A DNA stretch of 42,657 nt from Brevundimonas sp. UBA5866. Lineage in GTDB: Bacteria > Pseudomonadota > Alphaproteobacteria > Caulobacterales > Caulobacteraceae. Below the pieces are notes generated by a model. It did not search any database. It saw only the letters and a list, made by a program, of their open reading frames with translations, and was not told the origin of the DNA. This document shows, piece by piece, positions 34,240-42,657 of the stretch (its first letter is position 1; every line of letters starts with the position of its first letter). The stretch is taken from contig NZ_DJFS01000090.1 of assembly GCF_002432125.1 (NCBI RefSeq), forward strand, positions 1-42,657. Reading direction: 5' to 3'. Made by a program: the position numbers and the translations under genes.

Positions 34240-35049
34240 GTGACCGACCACCTGCCCTCCCTCCGCGAAACGCTCGACGCCCACGGCCTGTCGGCGAAGA
34301 AGAGCTTTGGCCAGCATTTCCTGCTGGACCTGAATGTTACCCGCAAGATCGTGCGCTATGCCGGCCCGTTCGAAGGCCGCAATGTCATCGAGGTCGGACC
34401 CGGCCCCGGTGGCCTGACCCGCGCCCTGATCGAGAGCGACGCGGGCAAGGTCATTCTGGTCGAGAAGGATCCGCGCTTCATCCCGCTTCTGTCGGAACTG
34501 GACGACGGCTCTGGCCGCCTGACCATCCACGAGGCCGACGCCCTCAAGGTCAAGGAAGCCGACCTGTCGGAAGGTCCGACCCATCTGGTGTCGAACCTGC
34601 CGTACAATGTCGGCACGCCGCTGCTGATCAAATGGCTGACCGGCCCGTGGCTGCCGCACGCCCTGACGCTGATGTTCCAGAAGGAAGTCGCCGAGCGCGT
34701 GGTCGCCCAGCCGAACGACGACGCCTATGGCCGTCTGGCCGTGATCTCTCAGGCCGTGTGCGAGGCGCGCATCGTCATGCACCTGCCCGCCGCCGCCTTT
34801 ACACCGCCGCCCAAGGTGGCCTCTGCCGTGGTTCATCTGGTGCCGCTGGCCGAGCGCCCTTCGCCTGAGCGCCTCAAGAAACTGGAACGCGTGACGGCGG
34901 CCGCCTTTGGCCAGCGTCGCAAGATGCTGCGTTCCTCCCTCAAACAACTCGGTGGTGCCGCCCTGTGCGAAGCCGCCGGAATCTCCCCCGAAGCCCGCGC
35001 CGAAACGATCGACGTTGCCGGTTTCCTGCGTTTGGCTGATGCCCTGTAA
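34240..35049 (+). CDS. rsmA: 16S rRNA (adenine(1518)-N6/adenine(1519)-N6)-dimethyltransferase
   Basis: Dimethylates two adjacent adenines in helix 45 of 16S rRNA late in 30S assembly. 269 residues. KKSFGQHFLLDLNVTRKIV, SAM-binding VIEVGPGPGGLTRAL, and catalytic NLPYNVGTPLL are all present. The start is GTG at 34240, 10 bases after pdxA. The next gene begins immediately after its stop. Confidence 0.97.
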   Translation: MTDHLPSLRETLDAHGLSAKKSFGQHFLLDLNVTRKIVRYAGPFEGRNVIEVGPGPGGLTRALIESDAGKVILVEKDPRFIPLLSELDDGSGRLTIHEADALKVKEADLSEGPTHLVSNLPYNVGTPLLIKWLTGPWLPHALTLMFQKEVAERVVAQPNDDAYGRLAVISQAVCEARIVMHLPAAAFTPPPKVASAVVHLVPLAERPSPERLKKLERVTAAAFGQRRKMLRSSLKQLGGAALCEAAGISPEARAETIDVAGFLRLADAL

Positions 35050-36174
35050 ATGACTGTCCAGATCGATCCCTTCCGCGCCATCAACATCTCCCGCATCGCC
35101 CACGAGCTGAAGGCTCAGGGCCGTTCGGTGATCCACATGGAGTTCGGCCAACCGTCTACGGGCGCCCCGCCCAAGGCGATTGCCGAAGCTCACGCGCGGC
35201 TGGATTCCGAAGCGGGCGGCTATTGGGAAGATCCCAAGCTGCGCGAGCGCATCACCCGGCTTTACGCCGACCGTTACGGCGTGACGGTCGATCCGGAATG
35301 CGTGATCCTGACGGCGGGGGCCTCGCCCGCGCTGGTGGTGGCGCTGTCGGTCATGTTCAATCCGGGCGACCGGATTGCCACCGCCCGCCCCGGCTATGTC
35401 GCCTATCGCAATACGCTGAAGGCGATGCACATGGAGTGCATCGAGATCGATTGCGGCCCCGAGGTCAGCTATCAGATGACCGGCGCGGCGCTGGATGCCA
35501 TCGAGCCCGTCCCTCAGGGCGTCATTCTGGCCAGCCCCGCCAACCCGACCGGCTCGCTGATCCCCGAGGCCGAGCTGAAGGCCATCGCCGAGGTCTGTGC
35601 CCGCAAGAACATCCAGATCATCTCAGACGAGATCTATCACGGCCTGATCTATGAGGGCCGCGCCCCGTCCATGCTGGAATACACCCCGCAGGCGACGGTG
35701 GTGAACAGCTTTTCCAAATACTGGTCCATGCCGGGCTGGCGTCTGGGCTGGGTCATTCTGCCCGCAGAGATGGTCGAACAGGCCCGCGCCCGCATGGGCA
35801 ATATGTTCCTGACGCCTGCGACGCTCAGCCAGCGTGCCGCGCTGGTGGCGATGGACTGCGACGACGTGTTGGAATCCTACGTGGATGTTTACCGCGAGAA
35901 CCGCCGTCTTATGCTGGAGGCCTTGCCGGAGCTGGGTTTGGCCACCATCGCCCCGCCGGACGGTGCCTTCTACATCTATGCCGACATCAGTCACCTGACC
36001 GACGACAGCATCGCCTTCTGCGAGGCCCTGCTGCGCGAAACGGGCGTCGCCACCGCGCCGGGGATGGATTTCGACCCGGTTAACGGCAACCGTTTCATCC
36101 GTTTCAGCTTCGCCGTCTCCACCGCACAGGTCGTAGACGCCCTCAGACGGATCAAACCTTTTTTCAACCGTTGA
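35050..36174 (+). CDS. PLP-dependent aminotransferase, class I/II
   Basis: A fold-type I aminotransferase of 374 residues. Visible are the cofactor-site residues ASPANPTGS (161-169), DEIYHGLIY (193-201), the Schiff-base lysine in SFSKYWSMPGWRLGW (Lys223), and the carboxylate-binding arginine in NRFIRFSFA. Substrate cannot be told; aspartate/aromatic-type enzymes of subgroup I look similar. The ATG follows the rsmA stop with no gap, so it is read with the lpt-surA-pdxA-rsmA unit; PdxA helps make its cofactor, which may be coincidence. Confidence 0.88.
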   Translation: MTVQIDPFRAINISRIAHELKAQGRSVIHMEFGQPSTGAPPKAIAEAHARLDSEAGGYWEDPKLRERITRLYADRYGVTVDPECVILTAGASPALVVALSVMFNPGDRIATARPGYVAYRNTLKAMHMECIEIDCGPEVSYQMTGAALDAIEPVPQGVILASPANPTGSLIPEAELKAIAEVCARKNIQIISDEIYHGLIYEGRAPSMLEYTPQATVVNSFSKYWSMPGWRLGWVILPAEMVEQARARMGNMFLTPATLSQRAALVAMDCDDVLESYVDVYRENRRLMLEALPELGLATIAPPDGAFYIYADISHLTDDSIAFCEALLRETGVATAPGMDFDPVNGNRFIRFSFAVSTAQVVDALRRIKPFFNR

Positions 36175-36242
36175 CGTATCAATAGTATGCCAGAGCTTTA
36201 GTCACGCCCATCAGTGCGCGTGGCGAGTCGTTGGAGCATACT

Positions 36243-37943
36243 TTGGGTCACAGCCACGATACGGTCTTTGTTGCGCTGTCGCTGGGCGTTGCCATTCTGG
36301 CGTCATGGACTGCGCTCGGTCTGCTGGAGAGGGTTCGCGCCAATCTTGAAGGGCGACGTATCATCTGGCTTGCCGCGACTGCAGGCGCGATGGGCGGCGG
36401 CATTTGGTCGATGCATTTCATCGCCATGCAGGGCTTCGACCCCGGCGTGCCCTTCACCTATGATGTCGGCCTGACAATCCTGTCGTTGGGCCTGGCGTTT
36501 GCAGGGACGTTCGCGGCCTTCTGGATGGCTGCCAAGCCCCAGGCGCGTCTAGAATTCATCGTCACATCCGGCGCTGCGATGGGGATTGCCATTGCCCTGA
36601 TGCACTACGTCGGCATGGCCGCCATCCGAAGTGCAGCAGACCTGAGCTTTCACCCCGGCTTTGTGGCTGCATCCCTAGCCGTGGCGGTCATGGCCTCGTT
36701 CTGGGCAATGGTCTTGGTCCGCTCGGACCTTTCCATCCGCCAGAAAGTCATCGGTTCGGTGGTGCTGGCGCTGGCGGTCGTCGCCATGCACTACACGGCC
36801 ATGATGGGAACCGTGGTCGAGATCGGCGACAACGCCGTCTCATCGGGCCATGAGACCAGCGGCCTGACACTGGCGACCATTACGGCGCTGGTTACCGTCG
36901 TTCTGCTGATCGCCTCTGCGGTGATCGCCCATCTGGACCGTCGCATCAAACTGCTGACGGTGCTGGATGCCGGTGACATCGGCTATTGGGAGGTAAGGCT
37001 GCCCAGCCGTCAGGTCTGGTTGTCCCCACACGCCCGCAAGCTGCTGTTCCGGCCGGTAGAGATGGACGGCAAAACCATCCTACAGGACCACACACCGGCC
37101 CTGATCGATGCGGCCATCGCAATGGCGAAGCTGGCCATACGTACGGCCAACACCACACACAGCAAGGAAATGGAAATCCAGCTGGGCAATCGCTGGGTGG
37201 CTGTGCGCGGGCGTATGCTGATGATGCGCCGCCAGCACCATATCAAAATGGCCGGCATACTGATCGACATCACCGAGGCGCATAATGTGCGCACCGCGCT
37301 GGAGTTCAGTGACGCCCGCCAGAAGCTTCTGCTGAACGAACTGAACCACCGGCTGAAGAACAATTTCGCCAGCATTCAATCCATCGCCGCGCTGACAGCC
37401 CGTGGCAGCGCCGACCTGCCGAGCTTTATCGAGACTTTCCAGTCGCGGCTGATGGCTCTGTCGAACACCCAGACCCTCCTGACCAATACAGGCTGGGAAA
37501 GCGCGGACATTGCCGCCATATTCGAGCAGGAACTGCACCCCTATACGCAGCAAGCCGTCATAGAGGGGCCGACCCTGCTGCTCGATCCCAAACGGGCACT
37601 GGCGATGGGGTTGATCGCGCACGAACTGACGACCAATGCAGCCAAACATGGCGCGCTCAGCCGTCCCAACGGCGTGATCAAGGTGCGCTGGACCCAACCG
37701 GACCGGAACGGAAAAGTTCGACTGGAATGGCGCGAGACAGGCGGTCCGCCCGCTGTGCCGCCTGCGCGCAAGGGATTTGGATCACGCCTGATCCGCAACA
37801 GCATAGAGGGGGCTTTGGGCGGTTCGGCCAATCTGGAATATCTACAGACCGGCCTGAAAGTCAGCCTTCAGTTCACCACCGCCGACGCTCCGCCGGCGGT
37901 GAAAACCGCGCCCAAGGTCAAGGTGATCAAGCCCGTAGACTAG
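36243..37943 (+). CDS. MHYT-domain membrane sensor histidine kinase, HWE type
   Basis: Integral-membrane sensor kinase. The N-terminal 230 residues form an MHYT sensor with three motifs, MHFIAM, MHYVGM and MHYTAM (about 57-62, 120-125 and 182-187), thought to bind a metal and sense a diatomic gas. A PAS-like segment follows (about 240-345), then the H-box LLNELNHRLKNNFASIQSI (His about 369), the N-box HELTTNAAKHGALS, and WRETGGPPAVPP with GFGSRLI, the W-x-E mark of HWE kinases. The start is a TTG: 36243 has GGAG (36233-36236) well placed, while 36231 is an alternative. No response regulator is adjacent, so its partner is elsewhere. Confidence 0.9.
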   Translation: MGHSHDTVFVALSLGVAILASWTALGLLERVRANLEGRRIIWLAATAGAMGGGIWSMHFIAMQGFDPGVPFTYDVGLTILSLGLAFAGTFAAFWMAAKPQARLEFIVTSGAAMGIAIALMHYVGMAAIRSAADLSFHPGFVAASLAVAVMASFWAMVLVRSDLSIRQKVIGSVVLALAVVAMHYTAMMGTVVEIGDNAVSSGHETSGLTLATITALVTVVLLIASAVIAHLDRRIKLLTVLDAGDIGYWEVRLPSRQVWLSPHARKLLFRPVEMDGKTILQDHTPALIDAAIAMAKLAIRTANTTHSKEMEIQLGNRWVAVRGRMLMMRRQHHIKMAGILIDITEAHNVRTALEFSDARQKLLLNELNHRLKNNFASIQSIAALTARGSADLPSFIETFQSRLMALSNTQTLLTNTGWESADIAAIFEQELHPYTQQAVIEGPTLLLDPKRALAMGLIAHELTTNAAKHGALSRPNGVIKVRWTQPDRNGKVRLEWRETGGPPAVPPARKGFGSRLIRNSIEGALGGSANLEYLQTGLKVSLQFTTADAPPAVKTAPKVKVIKPVD

Positions 37944-37949
37944 ACGGGC
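37931..37949. terminator. Small hairpin at the kinase/gmk convergence
   Basis: GCCCGT (37931-37936) pairs with ACGGGC (37944-37949) around a 7-base loop that contains the kinase stop codon. Only 7 bases separate the two convergent genes. There is no clear T-run, so a terminator role is uncertain. Confidence 0.3.
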
Positions 37950-37950
37950 C

Positions 37951-38592
37951 TCAGACGACCTCGTTCAGCAGCGCCTTCTTGTAGTCGGCAACCCACAGGT
38001 TGCGCTTACGGCAGCTGCGCTCCGCATGATAGATGTGCGCCAGCTCGGCGTACGAGCGGTCGAAATCCTCGTTGACCAGCACATAGTCGAACTCGTCACA
38101 GTGATCGATCTCGCCCTTGGCGTTGGCGACGCGGCGCTCGATCACATCTTCGGCGTCCTGCGAGCGGGTCACCAGACGGCGGCGCAGCTCTGCGAGACTG
38201 GGCGGCAGGATAAAGACACGAACGGCATCACCGGGGCATTTCTCGGCCACGTCGCGGGCCCCCTGCCAGTCGATATCGAACAGTACATCGCGGCCCTCGG
38301 CCAGTGCCCGTTCAACCGGCGCGCGCGGGGTGCCGTACAGATTGCCGTGAACATCCGCCCACTCGAGGAAAGCGTCGGCGGCGATCAGTCGCTCAAACTC
38401 GTCGCGGGTCACGAAATTATAGTCACGCCCATCAACCTCGCCCGGACGGATACCGCGGGTGGTCATGGAAACAGACAGTTCCAACCCCTTGTGGTCCGAC
38501 ATCAGGCGGCGGCACAGGCTGGTTTTGCCTGCGCCCGAAGGGCTGGCGACGATGAGGAGAACACCCCGGCGAGGGGTACGCGCGTTCGTCAT
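37951..38592 (-). CDS. gmk: Guanylate kinase
   Basis: Phosphorylates GMP to GDP. 213 residues. P-loop SPSGAGKTS (17-25), GMP-binding SVSMTTRGIRPGEVDGRDYN and FLEWADVHGNLYGTP, and DIDWQGARDV. The ATG at 38592 fits. Last gene of the minus-strand acpP-fabF-mltG-yicC-gmk series; a 105-base gap from yicC may hold its own promoter. Confidence 0.97.
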   Translation of the reverse strand: MTNARTPRRGVLLIVASPSGAGKTSLCRRLMSDHKGLELSVSMTTRGIRPGEVDGRDYNFVTRDEFERLIAADAFLEWADVHGNLYGTPRAPVERALAEGRDVLFDIDWQGARDVAEKCPGDAVRVFILPPSLAELRRRLVTRSQDAEDVIERRVANAKGEIDHCDEFDYVLVNEDFDRSYAELAHIYHAERSCRKRNLWVADYKKALLNEVV

Positions 38593-38697
38593 GACTGGCT
38601 TTCAACGACTCGATAGGAAGCGTGGGTGCATAAAACTGCCTGCCACCCACCGCAAGGTTTCTGGCCGTTTTAGACCACTCTCCATTCGTCGTGTGAC

Positions 38698-39582
38698 TTA
38701 TTCGACGTTCTGTACCTGCTCGCGCAGCTGCTCGATCACGGCCTTCAGCTCAAGCCCGATGGCGGTCAGCTCGGTCGTGGCCGACTTGGAGCACAAGGTA
38801 TTGGCCTCACGCATGAATTCCTGCATCAGGAAGTCCAGCTTGCGACCCGCGGGGGCAGATGCCAGCAGGCCCCGCGCCGAGGCAATATGGGCCGTGAGAC
38901 GGTCCAGTTCCTCGCGCACATCGGCCTTTGTCGCCAATGCAGCGGCTTCCAGAAAAATTCGCTCTTCCAGACCTTCGGCCTCGGGGGCCAGTTCGCGGAT
39001 ACGGCGATTGAAGCGGTCGCGGATCGTCTGGACCTGCGCCTCTGCCTCGTCGCCGGCCTTGATCACCAGCGCTTCGATCTGATCCACAAAACCGGAAACC
39101 ACAGGAAATAGCTGGGCGCCCTCGTGCTGGCGCGAAGCCTTCAAAGCGTCCAGCGCGGCCTCGATGGACAAGGCCATTGCCGCCTCCACCTCTGCTCTCG
39201 CATCGGCGTCCTCGGCTTCCTCGCTGGCTTCGATCACCCCGCGCAGGGCCAGAATACCGTCCGCCGTCGCCGCAGCCATGCCCTGGGCCATGAGGTCCCT
39301 GGCCAGTACGGTATAGCGGCCAAGGATATCGGTGTTGATCTTGATCGCCCCCTCGCCTGCACCGTCACGTCGCGCTTGCAGACCCAGCGTGACCTGTCCG
39401 CGATGCAGTCGAGACTGGGCTGCCGTCTTGGCTGCGCGTTCCAGCGTTTCAAAGCCCTGCGGGCCACGATAGCGAACTTCCAGACTACGGCCATTGACCG
39501 AGCGGGCCTCTACGGTCCAGCTCCAGCCGTGCAGGGCACCGTCGGCACGGCCAAAGCCGGTCATTCCGGATATGGCCGCCAT
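38698..39582 (-). CDS. YicC/YloC family endoribonuclease
   Basis: A 294-residue protein of the YicC family, members of which have been shown to cut RNA and affect small-RNA stability. N-terminal ISGMTGFGRADG and the C-terminal LDFLMQEFMREANTLCSK with the closing helix LKAVIEQLREQVQNVE are diagnostic. Its ATG overlaps the mltG stop by one base (TGATG). The yicC-gmk neighbourhood is usual. Confidence 0.94.
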   Translation of the reverse strand: MAAISGMTGFGRADGALHGWSWTVEARSVNGRSLEVRYRGPQGFETLERAAKTAAQSRLHRGQVTLGLQARRDGAGEGAIKINTDILGRYTVLARDLMAQGMAAATADGILALRGVIEASEEAEDADARAEVEAAMALSIEAALDALKASRQHEGAQLFPVVSGFVDQIEALVIKAGDEAEAQVQTIRDRFNRRIRELAPEAEGLEERIFLEAAALATKADVREELDRLTAHIASARGLLASAPAGRKLDFLMQEFMREANTLCSKSATTELTAIGLELKAVIEQLREQVQNVE

Positions 39583-40766
39583 CAGCGTGCAGCCTCGGGG
39601 ACGCGGATCACCTGCGCCCCGGCAGGGATCTGCTCGGGGGTCAGAATGCGCGGACCCTCATCCCCCAGCGCCGAGGGCAAGGTGTCCGGATCGATTTCGC
39701 CACGCTCGATTGCAGCGGTGCGACGCTCGATCTCCCTCCAGCGGGCGACATTCAGCAGGTGCTCCTGATAGGTGCTGGCAAAGACATGGCCACCCGTGCC
39801 ATCGGCCACAAAGAACAGATAGTCCGACTTGGGCGGGTTCAACACGGCCTTGATCGCCTCTTCGCCCGGATTGGCGATCGGGGTCGGCGGCAGACCGCGG
39901 ATGACATAGGTATTCCACGGCGTCTCAGCACGGATTTCCGACAAGCGGATCGGACGTCCCAGCGGCTTGCCCTTGGTGATGCCGTAGATGATGGTCGGAT
40001 CGCTTTCCAGACGCATGCCCAGACGGATACGGTTGGAGAAGGCCGCAGCCACCTGCGGACGTTCCGAGGCAATGCCGGTTTCCTTCTCGACAATCGAAGC
40101 CAGAATCAAAGCCTCCTTGGGGGTGCGCACCACCGAGTTCGGGCCGCGCGTCGGCCACAGGGCATCCATTTTCTGCTGGGCCATACGCTGCATGCGGGCG
40201 ATCACGGCCTGACGGGTCTCGCCGCGCGTGACCTCGTAGGTTTCCGGCCACAGGGAGCCTTCCTCAGGCACTTCTGTGATTTCCCCGACCAGCACCGGCT
40301 GGCGCATCAGGATTTCGACCGCCTGCGCCGAGGAGCGCCCTTCGGGTAGGGTCACGAAATGGCGCACGCCTTTGCCGTTGGCCAGCATATGCACGATCTT
40401 TGACAGTGAGGCGCGTGACGGCACCTCATACTCCCCGGCCCGCACCTTGCGGTCCGCACCACTGAGGCTCATGGCCGCGCGGAATATGTCGGTCGAGCGG
40501 ATGACACCCTCTCGCTTCATCGTCGCGGCGATGGCAGGCACGCCCATTCCGCTCTGGACCGTCACGATAGTGTATTCACCGTTGGCCGCCTTGGGCCCCG
40601 GCCCCCAATAGATCGCCCACAAGGCAATCAGGGCCGCGGTCAGGAACAGTCCCAATGTTCCGCCCGCTGTCAGCAGGCCAATACCAAGGCTCGAACGCGC
40701 CCCCTTCGGGCCGTTGGAGCGTGAGGGCTTTTTAGCCGCTGGGCGGCGCGTCGGAGCCTTGGCCAA
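39582..40766 (-). CDS. mltG: Endolytic murein transglycosylase MltG
   Basis: Cuts nascent peptidoglycan strands within the chain, possibly ending glycan growth. 394 residues: a basic cytoplasmic tail, one TM helix (about 27-54), a LysM-like segment (TVQSGMGVPAIAATM) and the YceG domain with ASIVEKETG, where Glu227 corresponds to the catalytic Glu218 of E. coli. The start is TTG at 40766, just after the fabF stop (1-base gap). Placement after fabF and before yicC is the common alphaproteobacterial order. Confidence 0.95.
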   Translation of the reverse strand: MAKAPTRRPAAKKPSRSNGPKGARSSLGIGLLTAGGTLGLFLTAALIALWAIYWGPGPKAANGEYTIVTVQSGMGVPAIAATMKREGVIRSTDIFRAAMSLSGADRKVRAGEYEVPSRASLSKIVHMLANGKGVRHFVTLPEGRSSAQAVEILMRQPVLVGEITEVPEEGSLWPETYEVTRGETRQAVIARMQRMAQQKMDALWPTRGPNSVVRTPKEALILASIVEKETGIASERPQVAAAFSNRIRLGMRLESDPTIIYGITKGKPLGRPIRLSEIRAETPWNTYVIRGLPPTPIANPGEEAIKAVLNPPKSDYLFFVADGTGGHVFASTYQEHLLNVARWREIERRTAAIERGEIDPDTLPSALGDEGPRILTPEQIPAGAQVIRVPEAAR

Positions 40767-40767
40767 G

Positions 40768-42048
40768 TCAGTCGACCTTCTTGAAGATCACGGCCGCATT
40801 GGTGCCGCCAAAGCCGAACGAGTTCGACATGGCGACATCGACCTTCTTGTCCTTGCCCTTGTGCGGGACAAGGTCGATCGGGGTCTCGTGCTCCGGATCA
40901 TCGAGGTTGATCGTCGGCGGCACCTTCTGGTCACGGATGGCCAGAACCGAGAAAACAGCCTCGATGGCACCGGCGGCACCCAGAAGATGGCCCGTCATCG
41001 ACTTGGTGGACGACACGGCCACATCCTTGGCGTGGTCACCGACCAGTCGCTCGATAGCCTTCAATTCGATCCAGTCGGCCATCGTCGAGGTGCCGTGGGC
41101 GTTCACATAGTCGATGTCCGACGGTTGCAGACCGGCGCGCTTCAACGCGGCCTTCATGGCGCGCAGACCACCGTCGCCGTCTTCCGACGGGGCGGTGATG
41201 TGATAGGCGTCGCCGCTCATGCCGTAGCCGACGACCTCGGCATAGATTTTCGCGCCGCGGGCCTTGGCGTGTTCGTATTCTTCCAGAACCATGATGCCCG
41301 CGCCCTCGCCCATGATGAAGCCGGCGTGGCCACGGTCATAGGGACGCGATGCCTTTTCAGGCGTGTCGTTATAGGCGGTGCACAGCGCCTTACAGGCGAG
41401 GAAGCCCGCGATGCCAATCGGCACGATCGAGCTTTCGGCACCACCGGCCACCATGACCTCGGCATCGCCCAGCGCGATCATGCGAGCGGCGTCACCGATG
41501 GCGTGTGCGCCCGTAGCGCAGGCGGTAACGACCGAGTGGTTCGGGCCTTTCAGGCCGTGGCGGATCGAAATCTGGCCCGACGCCAGATTGATCAGGGCCG
41601 ACGGGATGAAGAAGGGGCTGATGCGACGCGGGCCCTGTTCCTTCAGGATGATGGCCGTGTCGGCAATGGGGCCAAGGCCACCGATGCCCGCACCGACCAT
41701 GACGCCGGTGTATTCTTTTTCTTCGTCGGTTTCCGGCTTCCAGTTCGCATCGGCCAGCGCTTCGTCGGCAGCGGCCATGGCGAAGACGATGAAATCGTCC
41801 ACGCGCTTGCGTTCCTTGGGCGAGAGAACCTTGTCGAAATCAAAAACGCCCGGTTGATCCGGCGCACCACCGCCACGGCCATCAACCCCAGGGACTTCAC
41901 CCGCGATGGTGCAGCCATAGCCTTCGGTATCGAAGGTGGTGATCGGGCCGATGCCGGACTTGCCGTCCAGGATATTGCTCCAGACGTGCTCGACGCCAGT
42001 GCCCAACGGAGTGACTAGGCCGAGGCCCGTGATAACAACGCGGCGCAT
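40768..42048 (-). CDS. fabF: Beta-ketoacyl-ACP synthase II
   Basis: Condenses malonyl-ACP with acyl-ACP in fatty-acid elongation. 426 residues. Catalytic Cys177 in TACATGAHAIG, His318 in NAHGTSTMAD and His354 in MTGHLLGAAGA; the C-terminus has NSFGFGGTNAAVIF. A Gly/Asp-rich insertion (about 54-68) is slightly longer than in many homologues. The start is ATG at 42048 with GGAGCG upstream. It follows acpP after 189 bases, a gap that holds a hairpin. Confidence 0.98.
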   Translation of the reverse strand: MRRVVITGLGLVTPLGTGVEHVWSNILDGKSGIGPITTFDTEGYGCTIAGEVPGVDGRGGGAPDQPGVFDFDKVLSPKERKRVDDFIVFAMAAADEALADANWKPETDEEKEYTGVMVGAGIGGLGPIADTAIILKEQGPRRISPFFIPSALINLASGQISIRHGLKGPNHSVVTACATGAHAIGDAARMIALGDAEVMVAGGAESSIVPIGIAGFLACKALCTAYNDTPEKASRPYDRGHAGFIMGEGAGIMVLEEYEHAKARGAKIYAEVVGYGMSGDAYHITAPSEDGDGGLRAMKAALKRAGLQPSDIDYVNAHGTSTMADWIELKAIERLVGDHAKDVAVSSTKSMTGHLLGAAGAIEAVFSVLAIRDQKVPPTINLDDPEHETPIDLVPHKGKDKKVDVAMSNSFGFGGTNAAVIFKKVD

Positions 42049-42158
42049 GGTTCGCGCTCCTTAATCTGACAGTGCAATGGCTTCGACAGCCTGTCGTGCC
42101 CCCGTAAGCGGGCCGACACAGAGGATGTGAATCAGACGATTCAGATCCAGAAACACTA

Positions 42159-42202
42159 ATGGCCGCCGGACGGTCCCGCTAGGGGTCCGTCACGGCGGCC
42201 AT
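42159..42202 (-). terminator. Large hairpin between acpP and fabF
   Basis: ATGGCCGCC (42159-42167) pairs with GGCGGCCAT (42194-42202), and the inner arms GGACGGTCCC and GGGGTCCGTC extend the stem. There is no good T-run on the minus strand. It may act as a partial terminator or an mRNA-end stabiliser that lets acpP be made in excess over fabF; this is inference. Confidence 0.55.
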
Positions 42203-42237
42203 GAGCTTGAAGTCTGCGACGATCGCAGGGGCCGGTA

Positions 42238-42477
42238 TTAGGCGCCCAGCTTCTCGTTGATGAACTTCACGGCGTCGCCGACGGTTTGGATGTGCTCAGC
42301 AGCATCGTCCGGGATTTCGACGTCGAATTCTTCTTCGAAGGCCATGACCAGCTCGACGGTGTCGAGCGAGTCAGCGCCCAGATCGTCGATGAAGGAAGCC
42401 TTTTCGGTGACCTTGTCCGGGTCGGCGTCCAGTTGTTCGATGACGATCTTGCGGACGCGTTCGAGGGTATCGGACAT
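42238..42477 (-). CDS. acpP: Acyl carrier protein
   Basis: Carries the growing acyl chain on phosphopantetheine. 79 residues, very acidic. Attachment site GADSLDTVELVMAFEEEF with Ser37. The ATG at 42477 follows AGAGAGACACTC. Upstream of this gene fabG would be expected, but the window ends after 180 bases. Confidence 0.98.
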   Translation of the reverse strand: MSDTLERVRKIVIEQLDADPDKVTEKASFIDDLGADSLDTVELVMAFEEEFDVEIPDDAAEHIQTVGDAVKFINEKLGA

Positions 42478-42657
42478 GAGTGTCTCTCTTGCCTGTTTCG
42501 TTGTCGCCGTGATGGCGGGGTTTAAGTAGTCGCCGGTTCACGGCAGCCTATGATGCCCGAGTCCGAGGACTCAAAACACCGCGAGCGTTTCCGCCCTTTA
42601 GCACAGCATCGGGGTTAGGAAACAGTTTGTTGCGTGCTGTGATCGGATTGTGATCAC
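42478..42657. promoter_or_regulatory. Region upstream of acpP
   Basis: 180 bases to the window edge with no gene; the acpP promoter should be here. It contains a short hairpin sequence GAGTCC-GA-GGACTC (42559-42572) and the palindrome GTGATCAC at the very end. No convincing -35/-10 pair was found by eye. Confidence 0.35.

Noticed and set aside
1..42657. Search for tRNA/rRNA genes, CRISPR arrays, insertion sequences, integrases and phage genes
   Set aside because: None was recognised by eye on either strand; the gaps are short and accounted for by promoters and terminators.

Overview
The window is GC-rich bacterial DNA with strong G/C bias at third codon positions and dense, short-spaced genes. 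The gene content and order point to an alphaproteobacterium, most likely of the order Caulobacterales. The main pointers are an NDUFA12-type complex I subunit next to a DUF2155 gene, hdaA-ppk-ppx in a row, an LptF/LptG/LptD-SurA-PdxA-RsmA block facing an AcpP-FabF-MltG-YicC-Gmk block, MHYT/HWE signalling, and a DnaA site of the form TGATCCACA upstream of hdaA. The genus cannot be fixed from the sequence alone. I see no tRNA, rRNA, CRISPR array, insertion sequence or phage gene. This is core chromosome with a few accessory genes.

Layout: 1-2429 carries accB (cut by the window edge), accC and aat on the plus strand. 2456-3513 carries a DUF2155 protein and the NDUFA12-type protein on the minus strand. 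3722-6226 holds the most unusual gene, an 834-residue protein that looks like a shrunken and catalytically dead relative of the class II (B12-dependent) ribonucleotide reductase NrdJ, with its C-terminal TSCPD and zinc-ribbon parts intact. 6283-7631 has two secreted pentapeptide-repeat proteins with the same four-cysteine frame. Then come aspS (minus), hdaA-ppk-ppx (plus), rnd (minus), purM (plus), a secreted S10 peptidase (minus), purN and a secreted M13 peptidase (plus), ndk (minus), an ABC-F ATPase and DUF2164 (plus).

24113-26849 is a minus-strand cluster of pepA, holC and two related I78-type lipoproteins. 27007-36174 is a plus-strand cluster for outer-membrane building (lptF, lptG, lptD, surA), pdxA, rsmA and an aminotransferase, followed by an MHYT sensor kinase. 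37951-42477 is the minus-strand set acpP-fabF-mltG-yicC-gmk.

Most genes serve growth: fatty-acid synthesis (AccB, AccC, AcpP, FabF), LPS transport and outer-membrane folding (LptFGD, SurA), peptidoglycan (MltG), purine and nucleotide supply (PurM, PurN, Ndk, Gmk), replication control and polymerase parts (HdaA, HolC), polyphosphate turnover (Ppk, Ppx), and translation (AspS, RsmA, ABC-F, Aat). The points most worth following are the NrdJ-like pseudoenzyme with NrdR-like palindromes in front of it, the twin secreted pentapeptide proteins, and the tandem CxxC-bearing I78 lipoproteins, one of which has no ordinary start near its signal peptide.
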